From NCBI GenBank assembly GCA_963775825.1, contig CAVZKY010000084.1, positions 1 through 64,000 on the forward strand: DNA of 64,000 nt, in the 5' to 3' direction. Shown here piece by piece: positions 1-8,756 of the stretch. Each line of letters starts with the position of its first letter. Positions within the stretch are counted from its first letter, which is position 1. This DNA is from Bog-532 sp963775825. Its GTDB lineage: Bacteria > Actinomycetota > Actinomycetes > Streptosporangiales > Streptosporangiaceae. Position numbers and translations under genes: made by a program. Under the pieces are notes generated by a model. It was not told where the DNA came from. It saw only the letters and a program-made list of their open reading frames with translations, and did no database searches.

Positions 1-75
1 GGCATGGGCAGTCGCTGCACAAGTACGGCGGGTCGTCGCACGGTTCGACGCGATCGAGCGCGAGGGACTCCGACA

Positions 76-546
76 GTGACAGAGCCCAACCGGCAGGCCG
101 GGGAACGGCCCGGAATCGACGCGGAAAGCCTCATAGGGTGGCTGGCCGGGCTGGACCCGCTGACGCGGATGGCCGCAGCCGATATCGCCCGTGAGGAGGC
201 GCTGGCCCTGGTCGGCCGCTTCGCGGAGATCCGCCGGGCCGCGATCGCCGAGGCCGATGCCCAGGGGCTGGACGTTTCCCTTTCCGGCACCTCGGTTCGT
301 GACGCGGTCCGGCCCGACCGGGAAATGCTCCAGTCAGCCCTGGCGATCCTCACCCGTCCCGGCGTGTCCACGGCGGCAACCCGCCAGCTCGCCCAGGGCC
401 TGGCCCCGCGAGCACGACTGGACGCAGTAGCCCGCCGCGTCCTTGCCGGCGTGACCCACCTGCAGGACGGCCTCGTCTCCGCCGCCGAGCATGAACAGCT
501 CATGGCCGCGGCCCGCCGCGCCCAGCAAATCCTGCCCAGCGGGTGA
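76..546 (+). CDS. hypothetical protein
   Basis: An open frame of about 156 residues, read from the GTG at 76. The frame is open upstream to position 4, so the true start may lie before the window. The protein is soluble, Ala/Arg-rich and mostly helical, with no membrane segment or recognisable domain. Codons are strongly G/C-ending, as expected for a real gene here. It is followed immediately by a stem-loop at 542-588. No function is assigned. Downstream there is no co-oriented gene for over 500 bases, so it probably ends a transcript. Confidence 0.5.
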   Translation: MTEPNRQAGERPGIDAESLIGWLAGLDPLTRMAAADIAREEALALVGRFAEIRRAAIAEADAQGLDVSLSGTSVRDAVRPDREMLQSALAILTRPGVSTAATRQLAQGLAPRARLDAVARRVLAGVTHLQDGLVSAAEHEQLMAAARRAQQILPSG

Positions 547-588
547 GACGGATGATCAAGTCGTCACGGCTGTGGTTTGCCGTCTCAC
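542..588 (+). terminator. stem-loop at the end of the first gene
   Basis: GTGAGACGG (542-550) pairs perfectly with CCGTCTCAC (580-588). It overlaps the stop codon of the preceding gene. There is no U tract, which is usual for actinobacterial terminators. Confidence 0.4.
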
Positions 589-1093
589 ATTCTTGTCGGA
601 TACCCCCGGCCTCCGTCATGTCTCCCGACATGATGGCTGTCAAACGACACGATGGCTGTCACGGGACAGTCTCAAGACGGGACAAACAACGGTCGATTAG
701 TCTCAACGCCGATAATGTGCATTATGTAAAGTTAAGCGGAGCAGGGCCTGCTCCCGAACGGGCACACTGAGGACGGCTGTCCTGTCTCACCGAACCTGGT
801 CCCGGTCTCAGTGAACCTGGTCCGAAACGCGCCCGCGGGGCTTTTCCGGCAGGAGATGAGGCGGACCGTGGCACTTACTTACCAGTGGCCGCAACCCAGG
901 TTCTCCAAAGATCCACTGCACCGGTGGATCACCGGAGCCAAACCGCCGATCGCTCTACGAAGACATGGCGTTGGAGTAATCTCCCGCAATCGAGCCGGCC
1001 ATTACGAGCATGCCGGTTCCCGTGATCAAGAAAGTGGTCCGTGGGCCGGAAATCCAGGCCGTGCCAGCAGGCATGATCCCTTATCCTCGGTGC
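589..1093. other. intergenic stretch with insertion-sequence-end-like repeats
   Basis: No credible gene is seen. The stretch is less GC-rich than its surroundings around 700-740. It contains two direct copies of a roughly 20-base sequence ending GAACCTGGTCC, at about 783-802 and 804-823. Nearby GTCTCA-containing repeats occur at 584-684. These look like leftovers of insertion-sequence ends, but no transposase accompanies them. Confidence 0.3.
783..823 (+). repeat. direct repeat of about 20 bp
   Basis: Two near-identical tandem copies, reading (T/G)GTCTCA(CC/GT)GAACCTGGTCC, are separated by one base. They may be the end of a lost insertion sequence. No partner copy is seen in the window. Confidence 0.4.
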
Positions 1094-2243
1094 GTGGCGC
1101 GCGATGAACGTGGAGTAACTGCTCAGAGCGAGAACTTCTCCGACTGGTACAACCAGGTCGTCTTCAAGGCTGAGCTTGTGGACCGGGGACCGGTCAGGGG
1201 CGCGATGGTGATCTGCCCGTACGATACCGGATGTGGGAGCTGTTGCAGGCCGACCTCGACCGGCGGATCAAGGAGACCGGTCACGTCAACGCCTACTTCC
1301 CCCTGCTGATCCCGCAGAGCTACCTGGAGCGCGAGGCTGAGCACGTCGAGGGCTTCGCGCCGGAGTTGGCGGTCGTCACCCACGCTGGCGGCAAGGAGCT
1401 GGAGGAGCCACTGGTCGTCCGGCCGACCTCCGAGACCGTCATCGGCGAGATGATGTCCAAGTGGATCAGCTCGCACCGGGATCTGCCCATGCTGCTGAAC
1501 CAGTGGGCGAACGTGGTCCGGTGGGAGATGCGGCCGCGGATGTGGCTGCGCACCACGGAGTTCTTGTGGCAGGAGGGTCATACGGCGCACGCCGACGAGG
1601 CCGACGCGATGCGGGAGACCCTCCTCGCGCTCAGCCTCTACGCCCATGTGTGCGCAGATGTCGCCGCCATGCCGGTGATCACGGGCGAGAAGACGCCCGG
1701 CGAGCGGTTCCCCGGCGCCCGGCGGACCTACACCCTTGAGGCGATGATGCGCGACGGGCGGGCCCTGCAGGCCGGCACGGCGCACTACACGGGCACGAAC
1801 TTCGCCAAGGCCTTCGGCATCCAGTACGCGGCCGAGAGCGGTGAGCTGGAGCTATGCCACACCACATCGTGGGGCATGACCACGCGCATGATCGGCGGAG
1901 TGATCATGACGCATGGGGACGACAAGGGCCTCATCCTGCCGCCACTGCGCTGAACGCCGAGCTGACCGCCTTCCAGGATCTGCTGCTGCGGCGGGCCACC
2001 GAGTTCCGCGACCAGCGGACTGCCACGACGGGCACCTGGGACGATTTCACGGCGGCAGTGGCAGTCGGCTGGGCCCGGGCCTTTCACTGCGGCCAGACCG
2101 GATGTGAAGACGACATCAAAGCCGCCACCGCCGCCACGCCGCGCGTCATCCCGGCGGACGGCCAGCCGGAGCAGGGAGACTGCGTCCGGTGCGGCCAGCC
2201 AACCGTTTACGGCAAACGGCTCATCTTCGGCCGCGCGTACTAA
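1094..2243 (+). pseudogene. proS: decayed prolyl-tRNA synthetase (archaeal/eukaryotic-like type)
   Basis: The reading starts with a ProRS N-terminus (SENFSDWYNQVVFKAEL..., then GPVRGAMVICPY) in one frame. A base is missing near 1222-1228. It continues at 1231 with the class II catalytic core, including RPTSET, RTTEFLWQEGHTAHA and the motif 3 region GGVIMTHGDDKG. The frame then stops at 1953, directly after the core. In another frame it resumes with the C-terminal zinc domain (four Cys) ending in the typical KRLIFGRAY tail. The anticodon-binding domain is almost entirely missing between core and tail. The gene therefore has one frameshift and one large internal deletion and cannot make a normal synthetase. 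The start at GTG 1094 is chosen by alignment with family N-termini. It is probably a degraded second copy. Confidence 0.85.
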
Positions 2244-2382
2244 CTCGTGTTCGCTGGGCCGGGGTACGCCGCCTGAGCCCGGAGCACGAGGACTACCCGC
2301 GCGCCCAAGATCGTCATACCGATGACTTTCTCGCTCCGCGCCGGTCTGTACACCGGAGACCGACTCACTGGAGGCTGGCGTC

Positions 2383-2949
2383 GTGCGGAAACTGATCTAC
2401 GGCATGAACCTGACCCTGGACGGCTACATCGCCGCACCCGGCGGCGACATCGGCTGGAGCGGGCCGCCGAGCGACGAACTGTTCCAGTGGTGGCTCGACC
2501 AGGAGCGGGCGAGCGGCCTGTCGCTGTACGGGCGCAAGCTGTGGGAGACGATGAGCTCCTACTGGCCGACCGGCGACCAGCAGCCCAGCGCCACCCCGGC
2601 GGAGATCGCGTTTGCGCACAACTGGCGGGACACACCGAAGGTGGTGTTCTCCTCGACGATCAACAAGGTCGACTGGAACACCCGCCTGGTCGCCGGCAAC
2701 GCGGTCGACGAGATCACCCGGCTCAAGGCCGAGGACGGCGGCCCGATGGGCATCGGCGGCGCGACGCTCGCCAGGGCTGCCATGCGGGCCGGGCTGATCG
2801 ACGAGTACGCACTGGCCACCTACCCGGTCTTGGTGGGCGGCGGCACGCCGTTCTTCACGGCGCTGGATAGCTGGGTCAGCTTGAACCTGGTGGAGACGCG
2901 GACGTTCCCTGGCGGCATCGTGCTGACCAGATACGAGACGAGGCGCTGA
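2383..2949 (+). CDS. dihydrofolate reductase family protein (RibD C-terminal fold)
   Basis: 188 residues spanning the complete small RibD_C/DHFR-like domain. The N-terminus is MRKLIYGMNLTLDGYIA. LYGRKLWETM follows near residue 50, GGPMGIGGATLARA near 120, and DEYALATYPVLVGGGTPFF near 140. These are the nucleotide-binding and fold signatures of stand-alone YwjB/YyaP-type proteins, which are presumed NADPH-dependent reductases of unknown substrate. The GTG start is supported by GGAGG about eight bases upstream. The gene is monocistronic, with no partner on either side. The family assignment is firm and the substrate is unknown. Confidence 0.85.
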   Translation: MRKLIYGMNLTLDGYIAAPGGDIGWSGPPSDELFQWWLDQERASGLSLYGRKLWETMSSYWPTGDQQPSATPAEIAFAHNWRDTPKVVFSSTINKVDWNTRLVAGNAVDEITRLKAEDGGPMGIGGATLARAAMRAGLIDEYALATYPVLVGGGTPFFTALDSWVSLNLVETRTFPGGIVLTRYETRR

Positions 2950-3217
2950 GCGGTCGGGTCATATGCGCGGCTCGTAGCACCGGAGGAATAGGCGCGGTTG
3001 TGTCACGCACGCGACCTCATAGACCGCGAAGACGGTCCGCACGTACGCCACAGGGCCAGTGCGCCTGGACGGCGTGACGGGCATGCCAACCTCCCCCTCA
3101 ATGACCATGCCTGTGATCACTGGGAAACTATGTGCATGGGCAGTGACAGCACGCAGGACACCACGTACGGAGCGGGCTGTGCTGTATCGCCTGGCGCCGG
3201 CTGACCGGCCACCGGGC

Positions 3218-4050
3218 TCAGACGACGGTCAGGCCGTGGGCCCGGAACTGGGCCTCCGCCCGCCGCACCAGCTCCGGGGGGGCGGGTGGCACGTCGGCCA
3301 GCTGGTACGGGAGCCGGAGATCAGTCCACTTGCCCGCGCCCAGCTGATGGAAGGGCAGCACCTCCACCCGCTCCACGTGGGCCAGCGTGCTCATGAACCG
3401 GGCCACCTTCTCAACGTCGTCCTCGGCGTCGGTGAGCCCGGGCACCAGCACGTAGCGCAGCCACATCCGGTTGCCGCGGCCGGAGAGCGGCGGGCGAAGC
3501 GCAGCGTCGGTTCCAGCTCCGCGCTGGTCACCAGCTGGCACAGCTCCTCATCACCGGCCTTGATGTCCAGCAGGAACAGGTCCACCAGGTCCAGGAAGCC
3601 CTCCGACGCGCGGGCGCCGAGGAAGCCTGAGGTGTCGACCGCCGTGTGCAGGCCGAGATCCTGCCTGCACCGGTGCAGCAGCGCTTCGAGGAAGCGGATC
3701 TGCAGCATCGGCTCGCCCCCGCTGACCGTGATCCCGCCGTGTGCAGTCCGGATGAAGCTGGCGTACTTGGCGACCTCGTCGAGCATCCGGCCCACCGTTA
3801 CCGGCCGCCCGTTGTGCATGGTCCACATGTCGGGGTTCTGGCAGTACTGGCACCGCAGCGGGCAGCCGGACAGGTACAGCATGAACCGGATGCCCGGTCC
3901 GTTGACTGACCCGGTGATCTCATAGGAGTGGTAATAGCCGATCTCCGGATCACCCTCGGCCGCGAGTTCCGCCTCCAGCTCAGCGCGTGACCCGCCGTGG
4001 TGCTCCCGCACCGGCGTGATCGCGAGCCGCGTGCGCCGCGTCGTGGACAA
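3218..4050 (-). pseudogene. pflA: pyruvate formate-lyase activating enzyme, frameshifted
   Basis: Radical SAM protein that would install the glycyl radical on the neighbouring pyruvate formate-lyase. The first frame (4050 down to about 3490) has the CPLRCQYCQNPD cluster-binding CxxxCxxC motif, the GGITVSGGEPMLQ SAM-binding motif and LLDIKAGDEE. A single missing base near 3485-3493 shifts the rest into another frame (NRMWLRYVLVPGLTDAEDD... through PFHQLGAGKW...), which ends at 3218. With one base restored the protein has normal length, about 277 residues, and every family motif. It lies directly downstream of pflB on the same strand with no gap. This is either a true inactivating mutation or a sequencing error. 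An intact pflB suggests the latter, because the lyase is useless without this enzyme. Confidence 0.85.
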
Positions 4051-6327
4051 CTACAGCGCACCGTGGAACGTCCGGTGCAGCACGTCCTCCTGCTGCTCAC
4101 GGGTCAGCCGCACGAAGTTCACCGCGTAGCCGGAGACCCTGATCGTGAGCTGCGGGTACTTCTCCGGGTGCTCCATCGCGTCGACCAGGGTGTCCCGGTT
4201 GAGCACGTTGATGTTGACGTGGTAACCGGACCCGTCGAAGTAGCCGTCGAGCAGGCCCGTCAGGTTGGCGACCTGCTCCGCCCGGGTCTTGCCCAGCACG
4301 GAGGGCACCAGCGTGCTGGTCAGGGAGATGCCGTCCAGCGCCTGATCGTACGGCAGCTTCGCCACCGACAGTGCCGAGGCGACCCAGCCGTGCTGATCGC
4401 GGCCGTTCATCGGGTTCGCCCCCGGCGAGAACGGCTCGCCCGCCCGCCGGCCGTCCGGGGTGTTGCCCGTTGCCTTCCCGTACACCACGTTGGACGTGAT
4501 GGTCAGGACCGACTGGGTGTGCACGGCGTCCCGGTAGGTGCGGTGCTGCCGGACCTTGGCCATGAACCGTCCGACGACCCACACAGCGAGCTGGTCCACC
4601 CGGTCGTCGTTGTTCCCGTACGCCGGGTAGCCGCCCTCAACCTGGTAGTCCACGATGAGGCCGGTGTCGTCGCGGATCACCTTCACCCGCGCGTCCCTGA
4701 TCGCGGACAGGCTGTCCGCGACGACCGCCAGGCCCGCGATTCCCATCGCCATCGTGCGGCGCACCGGGTGGTCGTGCAGCGCCATCTCAAGGCGCTCGTA
4801 AGCGTACTTGTCGTGCATGTAGTGAATGATGTTGAGGGCCTCGACGTAGACCCTGGCCAGCCAGTCCATCTCGGCGTCGAACCTGGCCCGGACGTCGTCG
4901 AAGTCGAGGTACTCCCCCGTCACCGGCGGGCTGGGCGGTGCCACCTGCTCGCCGCTCATCTCGTCCCGCCCGCCGTTGATGGCGTACAGCAGCGTTTTCG
5001 CCAGGTTGACCCGCGCCCCGAAGAACTGCATCTGCTTGCCGACCGGCATCGCGGAGACGCAGCAGGCGATCGCCGTGTCGTCCCCGGTCACCTCGCGCAG
5101 CAGCTCATCGGATTCGTACTGGAGGCTGCTGGTCTCGATCGAGGCCCGGGCGGCGAAGTCCTTGAAGCCCTGCGGCAGCCGGGCCGACCACAGCACGGTG
5201 AGGTTCGGCTCCGGGGCAGGCCCGAGGTTGTTCAGCGTCTGCAGCAGCCGGAACGATGTCTTGGTGACCAGCGTCCGCCCGTCGCTGCCCATGCCGCCGA
5301 TCGCCTCGGTCACCCACGTCGGGTCACCGGAGAACAGTGAGTCGTATTCCGGGGTCCGCAGGAACCGGACGATCCGCAGCTTGATCACAAAGTCGTCGAT
5401 CAGCTCCTGGGCGGCGGACTCGTCGATCCGGCCCTCGTCGAGGTCCCGCTGCAGGTAGACGTCGAGGAACGTGGACGTGCGGCCCAGCGACATGGCCGCG
5501 CCGTTCTGCTCCTTCACCGCGGCCAGGTAGCCAAAGTAGAGCCACTGCACGGCCTGCTGCGCGGTGCTGGCCGGCCTGGAGATGTCGAAGCCGTAGCTCG
5601 CTGCCATCTCCGCCAGTTCGGCCAGCGCCCGGATCTGCTCGGCTAGTTCCTCCCGGTCACGGATGACGGGCTCATCGGACGGCAGCGCGTCCATCGAGGA
5701 CTTGCTCTGCAGCTTGTCCGCGATCAGGCGGTCCACCCCGTAGAGGGCGACCCGGCGGTAGTCACCGATGATCCGGCCGCGTCCGTAGGCATCGGGCAGG
5801 CCGGTGATGACGTGCGCCCGGCGGGCCGCGAGTATCTCCGCGGTGTAGGCGTCGAAGACGCCGTCGTTGTGGGTCTTGCGGTACTTGGTGAAGATCTCCT
5901 TGACCCGCGGGTCGACCTCGTAGCCATAGGTCCGCAGGCTGGTCTCGACCACGCGCCACCCGCCGTTGGGCATGATGGCCCGCTTCAGCGGCGCATCGGT
6001 CTGCAGGCCGACGATAAGCTCCGCGTCCTGGTCGATATAACCCGGAGCGTGCGCGGTGATCGACGCGGGGGTACGGGCGTCCACGTCGTACACGCCACGC
6101 TCCCGCTCGACGGGGAACATCGCCGTCAGCCGGGCCCAGATGCCCTTCGTGCGCTCGGTCGGGCCAGCCAGGAAATCAGCGCCGCCCTCGTATGGCGTGT
6201 AGTTGTCCTGAATGAAACCGCGGGTGTCGACCGAATCCCGCCACACCTGGCCGCGGAAACCCCGCCAGGAATCATCAGACGGTGTATCACCAAGGTCCCG
6301 GCGCGTTTCCCGCATCTGGGTAACCAT
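4051..6327 (-). CDS. pflB: formate C-acetyltransferase (pyruvate formate-lyase)
   Basis: 758 residues, close to the 760 of the E. coli enzyme, and complete. It converts pyruvate and CoA to acetyl-CoA and formate by a glycyl-radical mechanism under anoxia. The catalytic cysteine pair is visible in IACCVSAMPVGK (Cys422-Cys423). The radical glycine is visible in RVSGYAVNFVRLT (Gly733), followed by the usual short tail. The start ATG at 6327 gives MVTQMRETRRD and agrees with family N-termini. The gene is followed at once by pflA. A DosR-like box lies about 110 bases upstream of the start. Oxygen-sensitive PFL is uncommon in mostly aerobic high-GC actinomycetes. Confidence 0.95.
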   Translation of the reverse strand: MVTQMRETRRDLGDTPSDDSWRGFRGQVWRDSVDTRGFIQDNYTPYEGGADFLAGPTERTKGIWARLTAMFPVERERGVYDVDARTPASITAHAPGYIDQDAELIVGLQTDAPLKRAIMPNGGWRVVETSLRTYGYEVDPRVKEIFTKYRKTHNDGVFDAYTAEILAARRAHVITGLPDAYGRGRIIGDYRRVALYGVDRLIADKLQSKSSMDALPSDEPVIRDREELAEQIRALAELAEMAASYGFDISRPASTAQQAVQWLYFGYLAAVKEQNGAAMSLGRTSTFLDVYLQRDLDEGRIDESAAQELIDDFVIKLRIVRFLRTPEYDSLFSGDPTWVTEAIGGMGSDGRTLVTKTSFRLLQTLNNLGPAPEPNLTVLWSARLPQGFKDFAARASIETSSLQYESDELLREVTGDDTAIACCVSAMPVGKQMQFFGARVNLAKTLLYAINGGRDEMSGEQVAPPSPPVTGEYLDFDDVRARFDAEMDWLARVYVEALNIIHYMHDKYAYERLEMALHDHPVRRTMAMGIAGLAVVADSLSAIRDARVKVIRDDTGLIVDYQVEGGYPAYGNNDDRVDQLAVWVVGRFMAKVRQHRTYRDAVHTQSVLTITSNVVYGKATGNTPDGRRAGEPFSPGANPMNGRDQHGWVASALSVAKLPYDQALDGISLTSTLVPSVLGKTRAEQVANLTGLLDGYFDGSGYHVNINVLNRDTLVDAMEHPEKYPQLTIRVSGYAVNFVRLTREQQEDVLHRTFHGAL

Positions 6328-6438
6328 CAGCTCCCCCTAGAACAAACGCCGCGGCTACCCAGCGGGGAGCCGCTGTCAACACCCTTGACGCTAGCTTTTC
6401 GGCGCTTTCCGCACTACCGGCGTTAGGGCAATCCGATA

Positions 6439-6452
6439 GGGACTAAAGGCCT
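6439..6452 (-). promoter_or_regulatory. DosR/DevR-like box upstream of pflB
   Basis: GGGACTAAAGGCCT matches the core of the mycobacterial DosR consensus (GGGACTWWAGTCCC) at 12 of 14 positions. It sits inside a wider imperfect palindrome (6440-6460, GGACTAAAGGCC / TTTCAGTCC). The position is about 112 bases before the pflB start. It could place fermentation under a hypoxia/NO response regulator. The site is inferred by eye and no regulator gene is in the window. Confidence 0.45.
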
Positions 6453-6463
6453 TTCAGTCCGCG

Positions 6464-6759
6464 GCAACGGGCGCAACCTTCGCCGAACCCTCCCAGCTCA
6501 ACGCTGGGTTACTCCCAGTTCCGCAGGAGCAGTACCTTCCACGGCGTGCTGTTCTGCGGGCAATTTCGGCCTCTTCCGGCGCAACCCGTACTACTGCTTG
6601 TAGTGAGATCCTCTCCCCCGTCCGGAAACGGCTGCCGCGGGCCATGGTTCTCGTCAGGAACGCGGCTCGCGGGGCCGTCGATCAGGCGGGGCCAGGATGC
6701 CGTCCCGGCTGGCAGCATCACCTCCGCCTCCTTGCGCCGGCGCCGTGCCGTACGAGCGG
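6464..6759. other. intergenic region, no gene seen
   Basis: Between pflB's upstream region and the recombinase-like gene. No coding frame is convincing and no repeat stands out apart from the regulatory palindrome at its left edge. Confidence 0.3.
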
Positions 6760-7626
6760 TCATTCGCGCCGCCCGCTCTCCCCCGTGGCACCGTAGTCGC
6801 GGAGGGCTCCTGGGCGAAGCGGGGCGCCCAGCAGCTGGCTGACGAGGGTGCGGTGGGCGGCATGGAGGGTGCGGACGGCCGCGCGGCTGAGGCCGGGCTT
6901 GACGGGCGGGCGGCCGTGGCGCGGCCGCCCGGGCTTGGTCGGGATCCACAGGTAGCCAGGGTCGCTGCCCTGGAGTTCGGCGATGATCGTCGCCCGGGCG
7001 CCCAGCCACCGGGAGAGGATCTGCACGGTCGGCCCGGCGAGCGGGCAGGGGCCGTCGGCGAGTTCGACGCGCGCTTCGTCGTCCAGGTGCAGGGCGCCGA
7101 CGTTGAGGCACGCGAGCTCGGGGACGCCCCGGCCGGTGTCAGCGACGAGCGCGGCCAGGGCGGCGGTACGCAGCGACGTCGCGGCGTTGGCGTGGATGGG
7201 CCTGCGGACGGTCAGGTCGTGCAGGACTCGCCCGGTATCGGCGGGGGTCAGGTAGAAGCCGCGGGCGGGCGGTGGACTGTCACGGCGCCCAGGCAGGCCG
7301 AGGAACTCCGTGAAGGCGTTGTAGGAGTCGATGCGCACGCGCATCGAGTTGGGATAGGCGGCGGCATCGGGACCGTAACGGGTGTTGCGGGTGCGGATCT
7401 TGCCCGCAGCCGCGTCGGAGAGCCATTCGTCGGCGCGCACGGGGTCCATCAGCTCGCCGACCGTGATCTGAATGGTGCCGGTCGCCAGCCGGGCATGCTG
7501 GAGGTACTCGTCGAGGAAATGCCGGCGGAGCCGCTGGGTGGTGCTGCTGAACTGGCGGCGGGCCAGATGGCGGATGAAGTCGTCGGCCGCCTCGCTGGCC
7601 AGCGTGCGCGGGTCCGGAACGGGCAT
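6760..7626 (-). CDS. tyrosine-recombinase-like (integrase) protein
   Basis: 288 residues. The N-terminal half resembles a SAM-like core-binding domain of phage integrases (FIRHLARRQFSSTTQRLRRHFLDEYL). The C-terminal half carries VADTGRGVPELACLNVGALHLD (residues about 165-187), which matches the box I region (TGxRxxELxxLxxxDID). A later LRPGALRDYGAT recalls the box II LRPHDLRHTAAT. The expected catalytic His and the C-terminal Tyr are not clearly present, so it may be an inactive or divergent recombinase. A copy of the 17-bp repeat GCTTCTTGCTGTTATCG lies just upstream of its start, and an inverted copy lies about 135 bases further. The fold assignment is moderately sure and the activity is doubtful. 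Confidence 0.6.
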   Translation of the reverse strand: MPVPDPRTLASEAADDFIRHLARRQFSSTTQRLRRHFLDEYLQHARLATGTIQITVGELMDPVRADEWLSDAAAGKIRTRNTRYGPDAAAYPNSMRVRIDSYNAFTEFLGLPGRRDSPPPARGFYLTPADTGRVLHDLTVRRPIHANAATSLRTAALAALVADTGRGVPELACLNVGALHLDDEARVELADGPCPLAGPTVQILSRWLGARATIIAELQGSDPGYLWIPTKPGRPRHGRPPVKPGLSRAAVRTLHAAHRTLVSQLLGAPLRPGALRDYGATGESGRRE

Positions 7627-7649
7627 GCTCCCAGACTATCCGTCCATCA

Positions 7650-7667
7650 CGATAACAGCAAGAAGCA
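7650..7667 (-). repeat. 18-bp dispersed repeat, copy A
   Basis: CGATAACAGCAAGAAGCA on the plus strand. An exact inverted copy lies at 7803-7820, and further copies at 44659-44676 and 46091-46108. It sits 24 bases upstream of the recombinase-like start. It could be a recombination site or part of a promoter. Confidence 0.75.
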
Positions 7668-7802
7668 TCCCTGCGAACCGGGGTCGCGCCGGAGGCTGCC
7701 GGTGATAAGTGGTCCGGGCCGGACCGGCTCGGTTCGGTCCGGACCGGGTTGATCCGGCCCGGATTCCCCCATCAGCCGTCAGCGGGCATTGCTGCTCTCA
7801 GG

Positions 7803-7820
7803 TGCTTCTTGCTGTTATCG
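7803..7820 (+). repeat. 18-bp dispersed repeat, copy B (inverted relative to A)
   Basis: TGCTTCTTGCTGTTATCG, the exact reverse complement of copy A. The two enclose 135 bases rich in GGCCCGG/CCGGACC palindromes. The copy lies just beyond the 3' end of the hypothetical gene on the minus strand. Confidence 0.75.
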
Positions 7821-7859
7821 TTTCTGCTGCGGCGACGGCGACTGCACTCTCCCCGTCCC

Positions 7860-8459
7860 TTATCTGGGCTGCCGCGCGGCAGCGCGGGCCTGCTCCAGCT
7901 GGCCGACGCTGATCGGCCCGGTCCCCGGCAGGCCCGCCGCCGCCCACGCCTCCTGGGCGCGGGCCATGTCGCCACCCGCTTCCTGGAGCACTATCTTCTT
8001 CGCCGTGGTGTTGGGCACGGCCCCGTCGACGCCGAGATCCATCAGGTGCGCCAGCATCCGGACCAACTGGGTCCGCTGGCCCGTCTTCTGCTCGTTGTAC
8101 CGGTAGACCAGCACCCAGCGTCCTGCCAGGGACCGGGCCCGTTCGATCAGCGCCCGCCCGCGGTCGGTGTTCTCCTGCTCGGTACGGATCGGCTCGCTCT
8201 CGCCGGACGGCAGGCGCAACGTGAGCAGCCCGCGGCGGCTCGATTCCTCGACCTCAACCTGCTCCAGGAACGCGATGAAGGTCCGGGCTGACTCCAGCCG
8301 CTCGATGTCCTGCCGTGCCTGCTGGGCGACCAGGTGCAGGTCCACGGTCAGGGCGTGCACCCGGCGGCCCCAGGCTGCCTCCGCACCGGGAGCACACGGT
8401 CCCGCGGCGTGGGCGGCCGCGATGACCAGGCTGTAGTGGCTGCTGTCCACGGCGCCCAT
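7860..8459 (-). CDS. hypothetical protein
   Basis: 199 residues, soluble. Residues about 45-75 are acidic and helical (VAQQARQDIERLESARTFIAFLEQVEVEESSRR), and a charged central helix follows. No membrane segment, Cys cluster or family signature was recognised. It begins just inside the left end of the first Tn3 transposon boundary, on the outside. The stop is followed by repeat copy B. The codon pattern supports a real gene. The function is unknown. Confidence 0.5.
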   Translation of the reverse strand: MGAVDSSHYSLVIAAAHAAGPCAPGAEAAWGRRVHALTVDLHLVAQQARQDIERLESARTFIAFLEQVEVEESSRRGLLTLRLPSGESEPIRTEQENTDRGRALIERARSLAGRWVLVYRYNEQKTGQRTQLVRMLAHLMDLGVDGAVPNTTAKKIVLQEAGGDMARAQEAWAAAGLPGTGPISVGQLEQARAAARQPR

Positions 8460-8602
8460 TATCGCCGCGCGGTACGACAGTCAGGCGGATTGACAGCCGC
8501 TGAGGGCCGGGGCCGCTCTGCGTTCACCGGCCAGTTGCGGAGCGTCCGGTGACTGGCACGTTAGGTGACGTTTTCCCCTGACTTCTCAGGCATTCTCCTC
8601 TA

Positions 8603-8640
8603 GGCCCGTCCGTAGTTTCCAGACCAAAAACAACGCTAAG
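8603..8640 (+). repeat. left inverted repeat of transposon A
   Basis: Starts GGCCCGTCCGTAGTTTCC and ends CAACGCTAAG. It pairs with 15672-15709. Confidence 0.85.
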
Positions 8641-8756
8641 CAGTTGATCTAGGACCGCACCCTGGGGTGATGCCTCAAGGAGGCGGGTCACCGGAAGACC
8701 GATTCACCGTTTTCCGTGGTTTCGGCATGTGGGATGCGCGCGCAGAGGCGGCCCGT

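Noticed and set aside
3997..5340. 447-codon plus-strand frame opposite pflB
   Set aside because: Arg/Val/His-rich shadow of the pyruvate formate-lyase gene. The minus-strand protein has full family motifs.
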